From Trichococcus alkaliphilus (lineage in GTDB: Bacteria > Bacillota > Bacilli > Lactobacillales > Aerococcaceae), in assembly GCF_003008695.1 (NCBI RefSeq), contig NZ_PXZT01000019.1, positions 1 to 48,627 of the forward strand: a stretch of 48,627 bases of DNA, given 5' to 3'. Below, one piece after another: positions 16,985-25,328 of this stretch. Both the position numbers and the translations under genes were made by a program. The notes under the pieces were generated by a model. It was given only the letters and a program-made list of their open reading frames with translations, had not been told where the DNA came from and did no database searches. Every line of letters starts with the position of its first letter. Position 1 is the stretch's first letter.

Positions 16985-18097
16985 TCAGAGTTCCGGCAAA
17001 TTCGCCATGTACTCCTCGAGCGCCTGGATCGCTTCCGCCATCAACTCGGCAGTGACTTCGTAAGGCAGTCCGTGCGCCGGTGCTTCAGGCTTGGTCGACA
17101 GACGGGCGATTTCCATGATGCCTTCCGCGTCCAGCCTGTCCAGATGCAGATCGTGGAGGCTCTTCGGAATGTCGAGATGTTCATAGAACGGGATCAGGTT
17201 GTCGATCTCCGCCCATTTCTTCTCATAGGCCAATTGGACCATGATTCCATAGGCTACTTTGTGCCCATGCAGGAAATGATGCGACTCAGGGAAATTGGTG
17301 ATGGCATCATGGATTTCATGGGCGATGGTCGTCCGCGCAAATGCGTCCCCCATCCCGCCGACCATGCCGCTGATGGAAGTGATGACCTCCGTCAGTTTCA
17401 CAAAAGCTTCGGTCACTTCCCCCGCTTCCAGGCTGGCGATCGCCAACTCGGCGTGATCGAGGATGCTCTGTCTGCAGATGTACGCAGCTTGGCGCGACAT
17501 CATCAGCATCGGTTGTTGGGCATTCTCAGGCAGCGAAAGGATTTCATCCGATTCGTACCATTTGGCCAGCGTATCCGCCAATCCGGCCACAAAGAAATCC
17601 TTCGGTGAATCGATGATCAAGCGCGGTTCCAACAACAAGAGTGAGGCTTGTTGCTGCAGGAAATCATAGCGGATGAACACGCCATCCTCGGTATACATGA
17701 CACTCAGCGGCGTCCATGGTGCGCAATTGCTCGCTAATGTCGGCACCATTACGTTCAATATTCCCTCTGCTTTAGCTGCTGCATATTTCACTGCATCCAT
17801 GATTTTCCCGCCGCCGACGCCGATGATTGCATCGCTTTCGTGCTCTGCGGCCAAACTGACGATGCGGTCGACTTCTTCATAGCTGCATTCACCCGAAAAA
17901 GCAACTTCGGTGATCGAAAAACCGGCTTGATAAAGCTCTTCAAGGTAGGGACGGGCTTTTTGCCAAGATACTGTCCCGTGCACAATCAAAATATTTTTGA
18001 CGAAGCGCTCTTGCAATCGTTTCGGTAAAGTTGACAGGACGCCTTCTCTGCATTCGTATTCTTGCGGACCAGTTCTTACGATCAATTCTTTCGTCAT
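16985..18097 (-). CDS. Iron-containing alcohol dehydrogenase family (glycerol dehydrogenase-like)
   Basis: About 370 residues. The NAD-binding GVGGGKIMDAVKYAA motif sits near residue 95, followed by PTLASNCAPWTPLSV. Metal ligands are likely Asp in GLADTLAKWYE and two His in HEIHDAITNFPESHHFLHGHKVAYG, so it should be an active metal-dependent dehydrogenase. It resembles glycerol dehydrogenase/EgsA-like and hydroxycarboxylate dehydrogenase proteins; the substrate is unknown. The ATG at 18097 lies 9 nt after GGGAGGA; an ATG at 18106 is too close to that site. It follows luxS by 23 nt, so it is probably co-transcribed with it. Confidence 0.88.
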   Translation of the reverse strand: MTKELIVRTGPQEYECREGVLSTLPKRLQERFVKNILIVHGTVSWQKARPYLEELYQAGFSITEVAFSGECSYEEVDRIVSLAAEHESDAIIGVGGGKIMDAVKYAAAKAEGILNVMVPTLASNCAPWTPLSVMYTEDGVFIRYDFLQQQASLLLLEPRLIIDSPKDFFVAGLADTLAKWYESDEILSLPENAQQPMLMMSRQAAYICRQSILDHAELAIASLEAGEVTEAFVKLTEVITSISGMVGGMGDAFARTTIAHEIHDAITNFPESHHFLHGHKVAYGIMVQLAYEKKWAEIDNLIPFYEHLDIPKSLHDLHLDRLDAEGIMEIARLSTKPEAPAHGLPYEVTAELMAEAIQALEEYMANLPEL

Positions 18098-18120
18098 AAA
18101 CGTCATTCCTCCCTGAATTT

Positions 18121-18582
18121 CTAGACCGTGCGCGTGAATGGATCGCGGCTGATGCCGGCCGCCAACACTTGCTTAGCGTATTCTTGTGCGCCGAACAAGG
18201 AATGGTCGCGGTAATTCCCACATTCCTTCGCGGTCGTTGCCGGAACTACGGTCGTTTCCAATACAATCTGCAACACTTTTTCCAAAGCAGAAGCGATTTC
18301 TTCCGGAGTGTGTTCACCCCAACAGATCATGTAAAAACCGGTGCGGCACCCCATCGGCGACAAGTCAATGACGCCATCCACATAATCGCGGATGTTGATC
18401 GCTAAAAGGTGTTCCAGCGTGTGCATAGCCCCTGTCGGCAACGCATCCTGGTTGGGCTGCACAAAACGCAGATCAAATTTTGTGACGACAGCCCCCGTTT
18501 CGTGCACTTCATAGCCTGCTTGGCGGACATACGGAGCCTTCACCAAATCGTGATCCAATTCAAAACTTTCTACTCTAGCCAT
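18121..18582 (-). CDS. luxS: S-ribosylhomocysteine lyase, AI-2 synthase
   Basis: Cleaves S-ribosylhomocysteine to homocysteine and DPD, the precursor of AI-2, in the activated methyl cycle. 153 residues, normal length. Metal ligands are His54 and His58 (HTLEH) and Cys121 (KECGNY); the conserved Cys79 is in MGCRTGFY. GGAG is 7 nt before the ATG. Upstream on the minus strand a TATAAT lies near 18643-18648. The iron-type dehydrogenase follows directly. Confidence 0.97.
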   Translation of the reverse strand: MARVESFELDHDLVKAPYVRQAGYEVHETGAVVTKFDLRFVQPNQDALPTGAMHTLEHLLAINIRDYVDGVIDLSPMGCRTGFYMICWGEHTPEEIASALEKVLQIVLETTVVPATTAKECGNYRDHSLFGAQEYAKQVLAAGISRDPFTRTV

Positions 18583-18757
18583 CTATATTCTCCATTCTTC
18601 AGCTGAGGTGCTGTTGTTTGTTTTATTATGTATACCAATTCATTATACTAGACATTTATGAGATTTTCCTTAAAATTATATCACGTGGTGTGTTATCATG
18701 TTAGGAACAGAAAAAACTGAATCAGGCTTTCATTCATGAAAGGAGTGCCGCACCACT

Positions 18758-19669
18758 TTGATAAGCATCGTTTTCCAACAGCTGTTGACCATGTTCACTA
18801 TCATGTTCTTTGGTTTTATTCTGATCCGTGCGAATGTCATCACCAGCGAGGGTACGCGTCAGATATCGACCATCCTCTCCTTGTTCGTGATGCCCGCGAC
18901 CATGATCACATCGTTCAATGCCGATTTTGATGCGCAACGCTTGAAGTTGTTGTTATGGGCTACTTTGGCGGCTTTTCTGACGATTTCCATACGCGCGTTC
19001 ATCGTCCATGTCCTGCTGAAAAAAGAGGACCGCATCGATAAATATGCCACCATTTTCCCGAATGCCGGTTTTGTCGGCATCCCCTTGGTCCTTGCGACCG
19101 TGGGCTATGAGGGCGTCTTTTTCATGTCCGGTTACATCATGGCAAACAACGTAACCCAGTGGACTTACGGCCAATATCTGATTTCGGGCGACAAAAAAGC
19201 GATGACCTTGCGGCAAACCCTTATCAATCCCGGAATGATCGGGGCTGCCATCGGTTTGTCCATCTACATCAGTCGCCTACCTGTCCCAGATTTTCTCTGG
19301 AAGTCCGTCGACAGTTTGGCAGCGTTGAATACGCCACTGGCCATGATCATCCTCGGCAGCTACATCGCCAACAGCAATTTTTCGGAATTGTTGGCTTTCC
19401 CGAAAGCGTATTGGACCACTTTCCTGCGTTTGATCGTCACTGCCCTCATTTCGATCGGCGTCATCTATTTGTTGCCGATCGATGACTATATGGTGGAAAT
19501 CGTCCTGACCATCGCTTCCTGTGCGCCGGCTGCAACGAACACCGCCATCCTTGGCCGTTTGTTCGGCGGCGACTACGAATACGGCGCACGTCTTGTGGTC
19601 CTGACCACTCTGTTGTCCTTATTTACAATCCCGATCATCGTGCAATTTGCACAACTGTTGTTCGGATAA
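18758..19669 (+). CDS. AEC family transporter (auxin efflux carrier type)
   Basis: 303 residues with about 8-10 hydrophobic helices, beginning with FTIMFFGFILIRANVITSEG and ending with LLSLFTIPIIVQFAQLLF. It shows the typical FPNAGFVGIPL and TIASCAPAATNTAILG segments of the AEC superfamily (N- and C-terminal halves). Such carriers export organic acids, for example malate or lactate; the substrate is not predictable here. The start is a TTG at 18758, 12 nt after AAGGAG. It lies divergently from luxS and 24 nt upstream of the carbonic anhydrase gene, so the two may share a transcript. Confidence 0.88.
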   Translation: MISIVFQQLLTMFTIMFFGFILIRANVITSEGTRQISTILSLFVMPATMITSFNADFDAQRLKLLLWATLAAFLTISIRAFIVHVLLKKEDRIDKYATIFPNAGFVGIPLVLATVGYEGVFFMSGYIMANNVTQWTYGQYLISGDKKAMTLRQTLINPGMIGAAIGLSIYISRLPVPDFLWKSVDSLAALNTPLAMIILGSYIANSNFSELLAFPKAYWTTFLRLIVTALISIGVIYLLPIDDYMVEIVLTIASCAPAATNTAILGRLFGGDYEYGARLVVLTTLLSLFTIPIIVQFAQLLFG

Positions 19670-19693
19670 TCATTTCAGAAAGAAGGTATGAGC

Positions 19694-20320
19694 ATGGAAA
19701 AGTTATTAGAAGGTATCGTCAATTTCAGAAGAGGGGATTTTGAATCTCATCGTGAGCTTTTCAAAGGTTTGAAAGCTTCCCAGAAGCCTCATACGCTCTT
19801 TATTTCCTGTTCTGATTCACGTATCGATCCAAATATGATCACCGGAACGTTACCAGGCGAATTGTTCATCGTGCGTAACATCGCCAATATCGTGCCGCCT
19901 TATCGGATGACTACTGAATACGTGGCAACGACATCCGCCATCGAGTATGCCGTGCTCGCGCTCGGCGTAGAGAACATCATCATCTGTGGCCATTCCAACT
20001 GCGGCGGCTGTGCTGCTTGCCTGCATCCCGAAGGCAAACTGGAGGAGTTGCCGCACACCCGCAAATGGCTGGAACTGATCCATCCGGTCCGCGACCGCGT
20101 CCTGAAGGAAATCCCGGAATCCGAACCCGAAGCACGGGCTTGGATGATGGAGCAAGGCAATGTCGTGGAGCAGCTGAAGCATTTGATAACTTTCCCCTAC
20201 ATTGCCGAAAAAATGAGGGAAGGCAAGCTGAAAATAAGCGGGTGGCACTACATCATCGAGACCGGTGAAGTTTTCATCTACGACCGCGATAAAGGCGAAT
20301 TTTTGTTGGGCAACGGTTGA
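19694..20320 (+). CDS. Beta-class carbonic anhydrase
   Basis: Interconverts CO2 and bicarbonate, supplying bicarbonate for carboxylations. 208 residues. Zinc ligands are Cys39 (SCSDSR), His100 and Cys103 (GHSNCGGC), with the Asp41/Arg43 dyad present. AAAGAAGG lies 7 nt before the ATG at 19694; an ATG at 19688 is too close. It is followed by a strong terminator, so the AEC transporter plus this gene look like a two-gene unit. Confidence 0.94.
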   Translation: MEKLLEGIVNFRRGDFESHRELFKGLKASQKPHTLFISCSDSRIDPNMITGTLPGELFIVRNIANIVPPYRMTTEYVATTSAIEYAVLALGVENIIICGHSNCGGCAACLHPEGKLEELPHTRKWLELIHPVRDRVLKEIPESEPEARAWMMEQGNVVEQLKHLITFPYIAEKMREGKLKISGWHYIIETGEVFIYDRDKGEFLLGNG

Positions 20321-20350
20321 GCAAATTCGAAGAATGAATGGTACACACAG

Positions 20351-20393
20351 AAAAAGGACGCATCCCGCAATGAAAGCCGGGATACGTCCTTTT
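20351..20393. terminator. Bidirectional intrinsic terminator
   Basis: AAAAGGACG-ATCCCG pairs with CGGGAT-CGTCCTTTT between the convergent carbonic anhydrase and niaX genes. Confidence 0.85.
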
Positions 20394-20413
20394 CATTTGA
20401 TTCGTTTTCCGAT

Positions 20414-20971
20414 CTACACAGAACGTAGAGGCAGAGCTTTTTTGCCGACTGTTTTCCAGACGATTTGGGCCAACCAGTAATCGACCATGCTGTGGATGAC
20501 TGTTCCTACGCCGACCAGCAGCATGACGGAAGAAATCAGACCTTTATCGTAATAGGCTGTCGTAAGGTTGCCTGCAAAGTAGAACAGGCTCACGACGATG
20601 ACTTCGCAGCCGGCATGCAACACGCCAAGGACCAGGCTGAACAACAACGATTTTTTGAAATCGTGCGCCATCTCCGGGTGCTTTTGGATGTATTTCGCAC
20701 CGACATAAGAAAAAATCATGTGCGTCGCCGCACGCAGGACTACGACCAATGGAAAGCCGCCAAGCATAAAGCCGACTGCCGTCCCAAAGGCAACCGCAAC
20801 AGCGATGCCGGGTGAAAGGAACATGGCGATCATCGTCGCCACATGGCTAGCCAACGTAAAGGATGCCGGTTCAAGAATTATTTTCAAAGGGGAGATCATC
20901 GGTATCAGAATCCCTATCGCAATCAGTAGAGCAGCTATCGTAATGTGTTTCGTTTGTGTACGTGTATTCAT
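20414..20971 (-). CDS. niaX: ECF transporter S component, probable niacin (NiaX)
   Basis: A 185-residue membrane protein with about six hydrophobic helices (ITIAALLIAIGILIPM; ATMIAMFLSPGIAVAVAFG; FSLVLGVLHAGCEVIVVSLF), matching an ECF substrate-binding subunit. It would bind niacin and dock with a shared EcfA1A2T module encoded elsewhere. Assignment to NiaX rests on its neighbour NiaR and on the palindromic operator over its promoter. GGAGGG is 9 nt before the ATG. Confidence 0.82.
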   Translation of the reverse strand: MNTRTQTKHITIAALLIAIGILIPMISPLKIILEPASFTLASHVATMIAMFLSPGIAVAVAFGTAVGFMLGGFPLVVVLRAATHMIFSYVGAKYIQKHPEMAHDFKKSLLFSLVLGVLHAGCEVIVVSLFYFAGNLTTAYYDKGLISSVMLLVGVGTVIHSMVDYWLAQIVWKTVGKKALPLRSV

Positions 20972-20994
20972 TTCGCCAATCCCTCCAAAGATGT

Positions 20995-21018
20995 TTACAA
21001 CTGTCTTGACAGTTGTAA
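20995..21018. promoter_or_regulatory. Probable NiaR operator
   Basis: A perfect 11+2+11 palindrome (arms TTACAACTGTC and GACAGTTGTAA). It begins three bases after the niaX -10 box and so covers the transcription start. Binding would block transcription of niaX. Confidence 0.75.
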
Positions 21019-21021
21019 TAT

Positions 21022-21049
21022 ATTATATAATCTTTTCAGGAGTTGTCAA
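21022..21049 (-). promoter_or_regulatory. niaX promoter
   Basis: Consensus TTGACA (21049-21044), 16 nt and TATAAT (21027-21022) on the minus strand. A strong core promoter with the operator immediately downstream. Confidence 0.85.
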
Positions 21050-21067
21050 GCATATTTTCATGGATTT

Positions 21068-21592
21068 TCACCCGGAATAGAGGATGCCCGCTTCCTGCAA
21101 TTCCTTTTTGATGCGCAGGAATGTTTCTTCATCCTTGCAGGCAAGCGTATGAAGATGCACGCCGCCGGTCAGCGAAGACAACATCGCCGCTTCATTTGAT
21201 GCGATTTTCGACATAAAGTCGATGACATCATGGCGCGAACGGATATGCAATTCACCGGTCAAGGTTCCGTAGACCGGATGCTCAACCTGGACATCCACGA
21301 CCTCGCCGCCATTGTCAACGATGATGTTCAGTTCCGTCACCGTCTCGGCCCGCGTATGCTGGCAGGCAATTTTGCCTGTGAACAGACTGCCTTCGCCCTT
21401 GAATGCATTCGCGGAAAGATAGCCCCGTGGCGTTGCCAGGATTTCAATCCCTTTAGCACGGATCAATGCGATATCGCCCACGATGACCTGACGGCTGACC
21501 GATAATAGTTCAGCCAGTTGGGTGGCGTTCACCGGTTGGTCTGTGGCCTCCAATAATTTGATGATTTCATTTCGTCTCTCTGCTGCTTTCAC
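21068..21592 (-). CDS. niaR: Niacin-responsive transcriptional repressor NiaR
   Basis: An HTH_11 DNA-binding domain (residues 1-60; ATQLAELLSVSRQVIVGDIALIRAKG) is followed by a 3H domain named for three conserved His (TRSR-H, GGVHLHT region). It binds niacin and represses niacin transport or NAD biosynthesis genes. 174 residues from the GTG at 21592, which has AAGG 9 nt upstream. The frame runs on to 21796 without a better start and would overlap pheA. It lies 96 nt upstream of niaX in the same direction, with the operator between them. Confidence 0.92.
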   Translation of the reverse strand: MKAAERRNEIIKLLEATDQPVNATQLAELLSVSRQVIVGDIALIRAKGIEILATPRGYLSANAFKGEGSLFTGKIACQHTRAETVTELNIIVDNGGEVVDVQVEHPVYGTLTGELHIRSRHDVIDFMSKIASNEAAMLSSLTGGVHLHTLACKDEETFLRIKKELQEAGILYSG

Positions 21593-21668
21593 AACACTCA
21601 CCCTTCCGTAACGCGTTCTCTCCCTAATAGTACCCATTTTTGCCCCGGACTGCAAGAATCGTAAATCA

Positions 21669-21712
21669 AAAAGCCAGCAACGCACCGCACGAAGCGGTTG
21701 TTGCTGACTTTT
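21669..21712 (-). terminator. Terminator of the aromatic operon
   Basis: AAAAG-CAGCAAC pairs with GTTGCTG-CTTTT and CCGC with GCGG inside. On the minus strand it is followed by TTTTTGATTT, just after the pheA stop. Confidence 0.85.
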
Positions 21713-21713
21713 C

Positions 21714-22859
21714 TTATTTGTTTTCGATAGCGGCCTTATAGCAGCCCAAGAGCCTGAAATAGACGCTGCTCCGGTGGATGAAGCGCAGGGCTTCATGGAC
21801 GTTTTCGTCGGCGATGTTGCCTTCGAAATCCAGGTACAGCAAGTACTCCCATTTTTCCCCTTCGACGGGGCGGGATTCGATTTTGATCAGGTTGATGTGG
21901 TACCTTGCGAAATGACGCAGCAGCTTGAACAGGGTTCCGGCTTGGTTGTCAAGGGAGAACACCACACTGACTTTATTGCAGCGCGGATTCGACTCGAGAT
22001 CCTTGCCGACGATGATGAAGCGGGTCGTGTTTTCGCTCTGATTCTGGATGCTCTCCGCCAAGATGGCGAGGCCATGGATCTGTGCGGCCCTTCTGCTGGC
22101 GATGGCGCCTTTATGCGCATCACCGGAGTCCTTCACCATTTTCGCGCTGTCGGATGTGCTGTGGAACGGAATCTGACGCCACTGCTCGTGGTCCTTGAAA
22201 TAATCGGTGGATTGCTGGAAACCTTGCGGGTGCGAATAGACTTCCTCGATCTGATCCAGACCGGTCCCTTCCAGGCCGATCAGATGCTGCTCGATTTTGA
22301 TGTATTGCTCTCCCACGATGGATAGGCCGTATTTGTACAACAGATCAAGCACTTGTGAAATCGCACCAGTGGAAGAGTTTTCCACTGGCAGAACGCCATA
22401 ATCGATTTCCCCACTCTGGATACCCAGGAACAGCGATTCAAAGGTATGGTAGTTTTTCGGATCGCGGGGGGCTTCCTTGAAATAGGCCAACATCGCTTCT
22501 TCGCAGAACGAGCCCGTTTCCCCAAAATAACCGATCTGCGCGTGCTCTTTTGGATCGTAGATCGCAAAAATCTGTTCATAATCATTCGAAGCCGCCCGGA
22601 CATCCTTTTGGACTTCCTTCGAAAGATCCATGATCGTATCCAAGAAATGATGGGTCTGCACCGCAAACTCTTCACTCTTCAGATGGGTAAGATTCTTTTC
22701 CACGACGCGTTGCTCACGGCCTTCGTCAAAGATGGGCAAATCATGCACCAGCTTATAATTGCCGATGGCTTGGGAAATGTGCATCCGTTTTTCGAACAAA
22801 GCCACAAGCTCCTGATCAATAGCATCCAACTCTTTGCGATAGTCTTCTAAATCCGTCAT
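21714..22859 (-). CDS. pheA: Bifunctional chorismate mutase / prephenate dehydratase (P-protein)
   Basis: Converts chorismate to prephenate and on to phenylpyruvate, the Phe branch. 381 residues in three parts. An AroQ-type chorismate mutase spans about 1-90 (YRKELDAIDQELVALFEKRMHISQAIGNYK). The prephenate dehydratase core spans about 105-280 (GETGSFCEEAM, VLPVENSSTGAI, NTTRFIIV). A C-terminal ACT domain has the ESRP Phe-binding motif. Many Firmicutes keep the two enzymes separate, so the fusion is worth noting. It lies 20 nt after aroC, last in the operon, ahead of a terminator. Allosteric inhibition by Phe through the ACT domain is expected. Confidence 0.94.
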   Translation of the reverse strand: MTDLEDYRKELDAIDQELVALFEKRMHISQAIGNYKLVHDLPIFDEGREQRVVEKNLTHLKSEEFAVQTHHFLDTIMDLSKEVQKDVRAASNDYEQIFAIYDPKEHAQIGYFGETGSFCEEAMLAYFKEAPRDPKNYHTFESLFLGIQSGEIDYGVLPVENSSTGAISQVLDLLYKYGLSIVGEQYIKIEQHLIGLEGTGLDQIEEVYSHPQGFQQSTDYFKDHEQWRQIPFHSTSDSAKMVKDSGDAHKGAIASRRAAQIHGLAILAESIQNQSENTTRFIIVGKDLESNPRCNKVSVVFSLDNQAGTLFKLLRHFARYHINLIKIESRPVEGEKWEYLLYLDFEGNIADENVHEALRFIHRSSVYFRLLGCYKAAIENK

Positions 22860-22879
22860 ACTCGCCTTCCACTCCGTTC

Positions 22880-23977
22880 TCAGTCGTATTTATAGAATTT
22901 GGAATCCAACAGCAGATCCAGGATCGCGATCGCCGTCACGGCTTCCAATACAGGAATGGCGCGCGGTACGATGATCGGATCGTGTCTGCCTTCAACCGAT
23001 AATTCCGCATCCGTCTTGTCTTCGATGTTGATGGTTTGCTGCAGCTTCGTGATGGATGCTGGCGGCTTGATCGCCACTTTGTAGATGATCGGCATGCCAT
23101 CCGTGATGCCACCCAAAATACCGCCGTTATGGTTCGTGCGGGTCTTGATCTGGTCGCCGTCATAATAATAGGAATCATTCGCTTCCGATCCAAGCATTTC
23201 TGCGATGCCGAAGCCGCTTCCGAATTCCAAACCTTTGATGGCAGGCACAGAGAAAAGAATATGCGCCAGAACGGACTCAACGGAATCAAAAAACGGATTG
23301 CCGACTCCTGCTGGGATGCCCAATACACAAATTTCCGCGGTTCCACCAACGGAATCACCGCTGGCTTTTGCTTCGCGGATCAGATTGCGCATTTCCTCTT
23401 CAAGCGACTCGTTCAACAACGGAAGTTCTTTACTTGCAAAGCTTTTCAGCATTTCCGGTGTGACTTCCGTGTTCAGAAAGCTGTCATCCTGGATTTTGGC
23501 TACGCTCTTCACGTGGCCACCGATTGTGATACCTTGTTTTTCAAGCAATTGCTTCGCGATCGCACCAGCAAACACTAACGGTGCCGTGATCCGGCCGGAG
23601 AAATGGCCGCTGCCGCGGTAATCATTGAAGCCGTCGTAACGGACATAGCCTGGGTAATCGGCCTGGCCGGGACGCATCAATTTTTTCATCTGGCCGTAGT
23701 CTTTGGAACGCGTATCGCTGTTGCGGATGATCGCCGCAAGCGGGCTGCCTGTCGTCATGTCGTTGAAGTAACCGCTCAAGATTTCAGGCTGATCTTTTTC
23801 TTTCCTTGGCGTCGTCAATGCCCCTTGGCCTGGCGCTCTCCGTTTCATTTCCTCCAGAACTTTATCCATATCGATTTTATGGCCTGGCGGCAAACCGTCG
23901 ATGGTGACGCCGATTGCGGAACCATGTGATTCGCCGAAGATGGATACCTTTAATTTATTCCCAAATACACCGCTCAT
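22880..23977 (-). CDS. aroC: Chorismate synthase
   Basis: FMN-dependent enzyme making chorismate from EPSP. 365 residues. Conserved segments are FGESHGSAIGVTIDGLPPG at the N-terminus, RRAPGQGALTTPRKEKD, the DYRGSGHFSGRIT region and TNHNGGILGGITDG. The start overlaps the aroA stop by 4 nt, and GGAGG sits 9 nt before the ATG. Confidence 0.97.
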   Translation of the reverse strand: MSGVFGNKLKVSIFGESHGSAIGVTIDGLPPGHKIDMDKVLEEMKRRAPGQGALTTPRKEKDQPEILSGYFNDMTTGSPLAAIIRNSDTRSKDYGQMKKLMRPGQADYPGYVRYDGFNDYRGSGHFSGRITAPLVFAGAIAKQLLEKQGITIGGHVKSVAKIQDDSFLNTEVTPEMLKSFASKELPLLNESLEEEMRNLIREAKASGDSVGGTAEICVLGIPAGVGNPFFDSVESVLAHILFSVPAIKGLEFGSGFGIAEMLGSEANDSYYYDGDQIKTRTNHNGGILGGITDGMPIIYKVAIKPPASITKLQQTINIEDKTDAELSVEGRHDPIIVPRAIPVLEAVTAIAILDLLLDSKFYKYD

Positions 23978-25269
23978 TGTATCTTGCCTCCTATAGCTTT
24001 ATAGTCTTCCCAAAAATTCGGATACGATTTTGAAACGCATTCGGCATCCGTAACCGTGATCGGCTGTTCACAGACTGTCGCAGCGATTGCCAGCATCATG
24101 GCGATGCGGTGGTCTTTGTAGCTCCAGACGGTCTCTCCGCCCTTCAGTGATTTGACGCCATGGATCAACAGGCCTTCCGGAAGTTCTTCGATGTCAGCGC
24201 CCAGTTTCTTCAATTCGCTGGCCGTCGCTTGCAGACGATCGCATTCTTTGATGCGCAGTCTGCCGGCGTTGATGATTTCCGTTCTGCCTTCGCTCAGGCA
24301 AGCCGTCAACGCGACGACCGGAATGATGTCCGGGCATTGCGCCGCATCGATCAGCGTGCCGTGCAATCCGGCTGTTGCCGTGCCAATCAAACCGTTGCCC
24401 TGTTGTTCAAAAGTGACGCCCATCGCTTCCAAAATGGAAACGACAGCGCGGTCACCCTGTAGCGAATCCATCGAGAGATCGTCCACCAACAGATCGTTCC
24501 CTAATGCGTCTGCGCAAAGGAAGAAGGCTGCTTGGGAATAATCCCCTTCGACCCGGTAATCCGTCGCTTTGTAGGATTGACCACCCTTAATCCGGAAGAG
24601 TTGATGGTCTTCGTTTTCGATGGTGACACCGAAAGCGCTCATGACATCCAACGTCAAATCGATATAGCCGATTGATTCAAGTGGCGTCGTGATTGTGATG
24701 ACCGAGTCCCCGTCCAACAATGGCAAAGTGAACAAAAGGCCCGTGATGAATTGTGAGCTGACATTTCCGGGAAATGAGAAGTGACCCGGTTTCAGGTTCC
24801 CATCCACGACCAAATCGAGCTCGCCTTCAGTCGGTTTGTAAGAGATGCCTTGTTCCTCGAAAATATCGTAGAAGATGGTCAATGGACGTTTGCCCAGATT
24901 CCCTCTTCCGATGAAGCGGCTCGCGCCTTGGAAAAGCGTCGAAATCGGAACGACAAAACGCAAGGTCGAACCGGATTCATTGCAGTCGATCAGGTGCTCA
25001 GCGGTCGTTGCGTCCCCAGCTGCTTTTGCTTCTGTAACGTATTGGCCAGCGCCGGTGATCGTCAAAGTGCTGCCGTCCTGCTCGATGATTGCTCCGAATG
25101 CCTTCATGGCCTCTGTAGTTGCGATGATGTCATCCGAGAGTGCGATGTTATCGATCTTGCAGGTGCCGTCGGAAAGCGCGGCACAAATGACCGCACGGTG
25201 CGCCAAACTCTTTGAAGGCGGGACAGTCACTGTTCCCGATAGCTTATGTGGCTGTATCGTCAAATCCAT
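23974..25269 (-). CDS. aroA: 3-phosphoshikimate 1-carboxyvinyltransferase (EPSP synthase)
   Basis: Transfers enolpyruvate from PEP to shikimate-3-phosphate. 431 residues with the two-domain repeat. Visible motifs are VPPSKSLAHRAV near the N-terminus, NESGSTLRFVVPIS, GDYSQAAFFLCADAL and RIKECDRLQATASEL near the C-terminus. GGAGG is 6 nt before the ATG. It lies 59 nt after aroB and overlaps aroC by 4 nt. Confidence 0.97.
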   Translation of the reverse strand: MDLTIQPHKLSGTVTVPPSKSLAHRAVICAALSDGTCKIDNIALSDDIIATTEAMKAFGAIIEQDGSTLTITGAGQYVTEAKAAGDATTAEHLIDCNESGSTLRFVVPISTLFQGASRFIGRGNLGKRPLTIFYDIFEEQGISYKPTEGELDLVVDGNLKPGHFSFPGNVSSQFITGLLFTLPLLDGDSVITITTPLESIGYIDLTLDVMSAFGVTIENEDHQLFRIKGGQSYKATDYRVEGDYSQAAFFLCADALGNDLLVDDLSMDSLQGDRAVVSILEAMGVTFEQQGNGLIGTATAGLHGTLIDAAQCPDIIPVVALTACLSEGRTEIINAGRLRIKECDRLQATASELKKLGADIEELPEGLLIHGVKSLKGGETVWSYKDHRIAMMLAIAATVCEQPITVTDAECVSKSYPNFWEDYKAIGGKIQ

Positions 25270-25328
25270 TGTAATCCTCCTGTTTGTTTCTTCGATTTTA
25301 TTTCTTCTGTTTCTTCTATAGTATAGTT

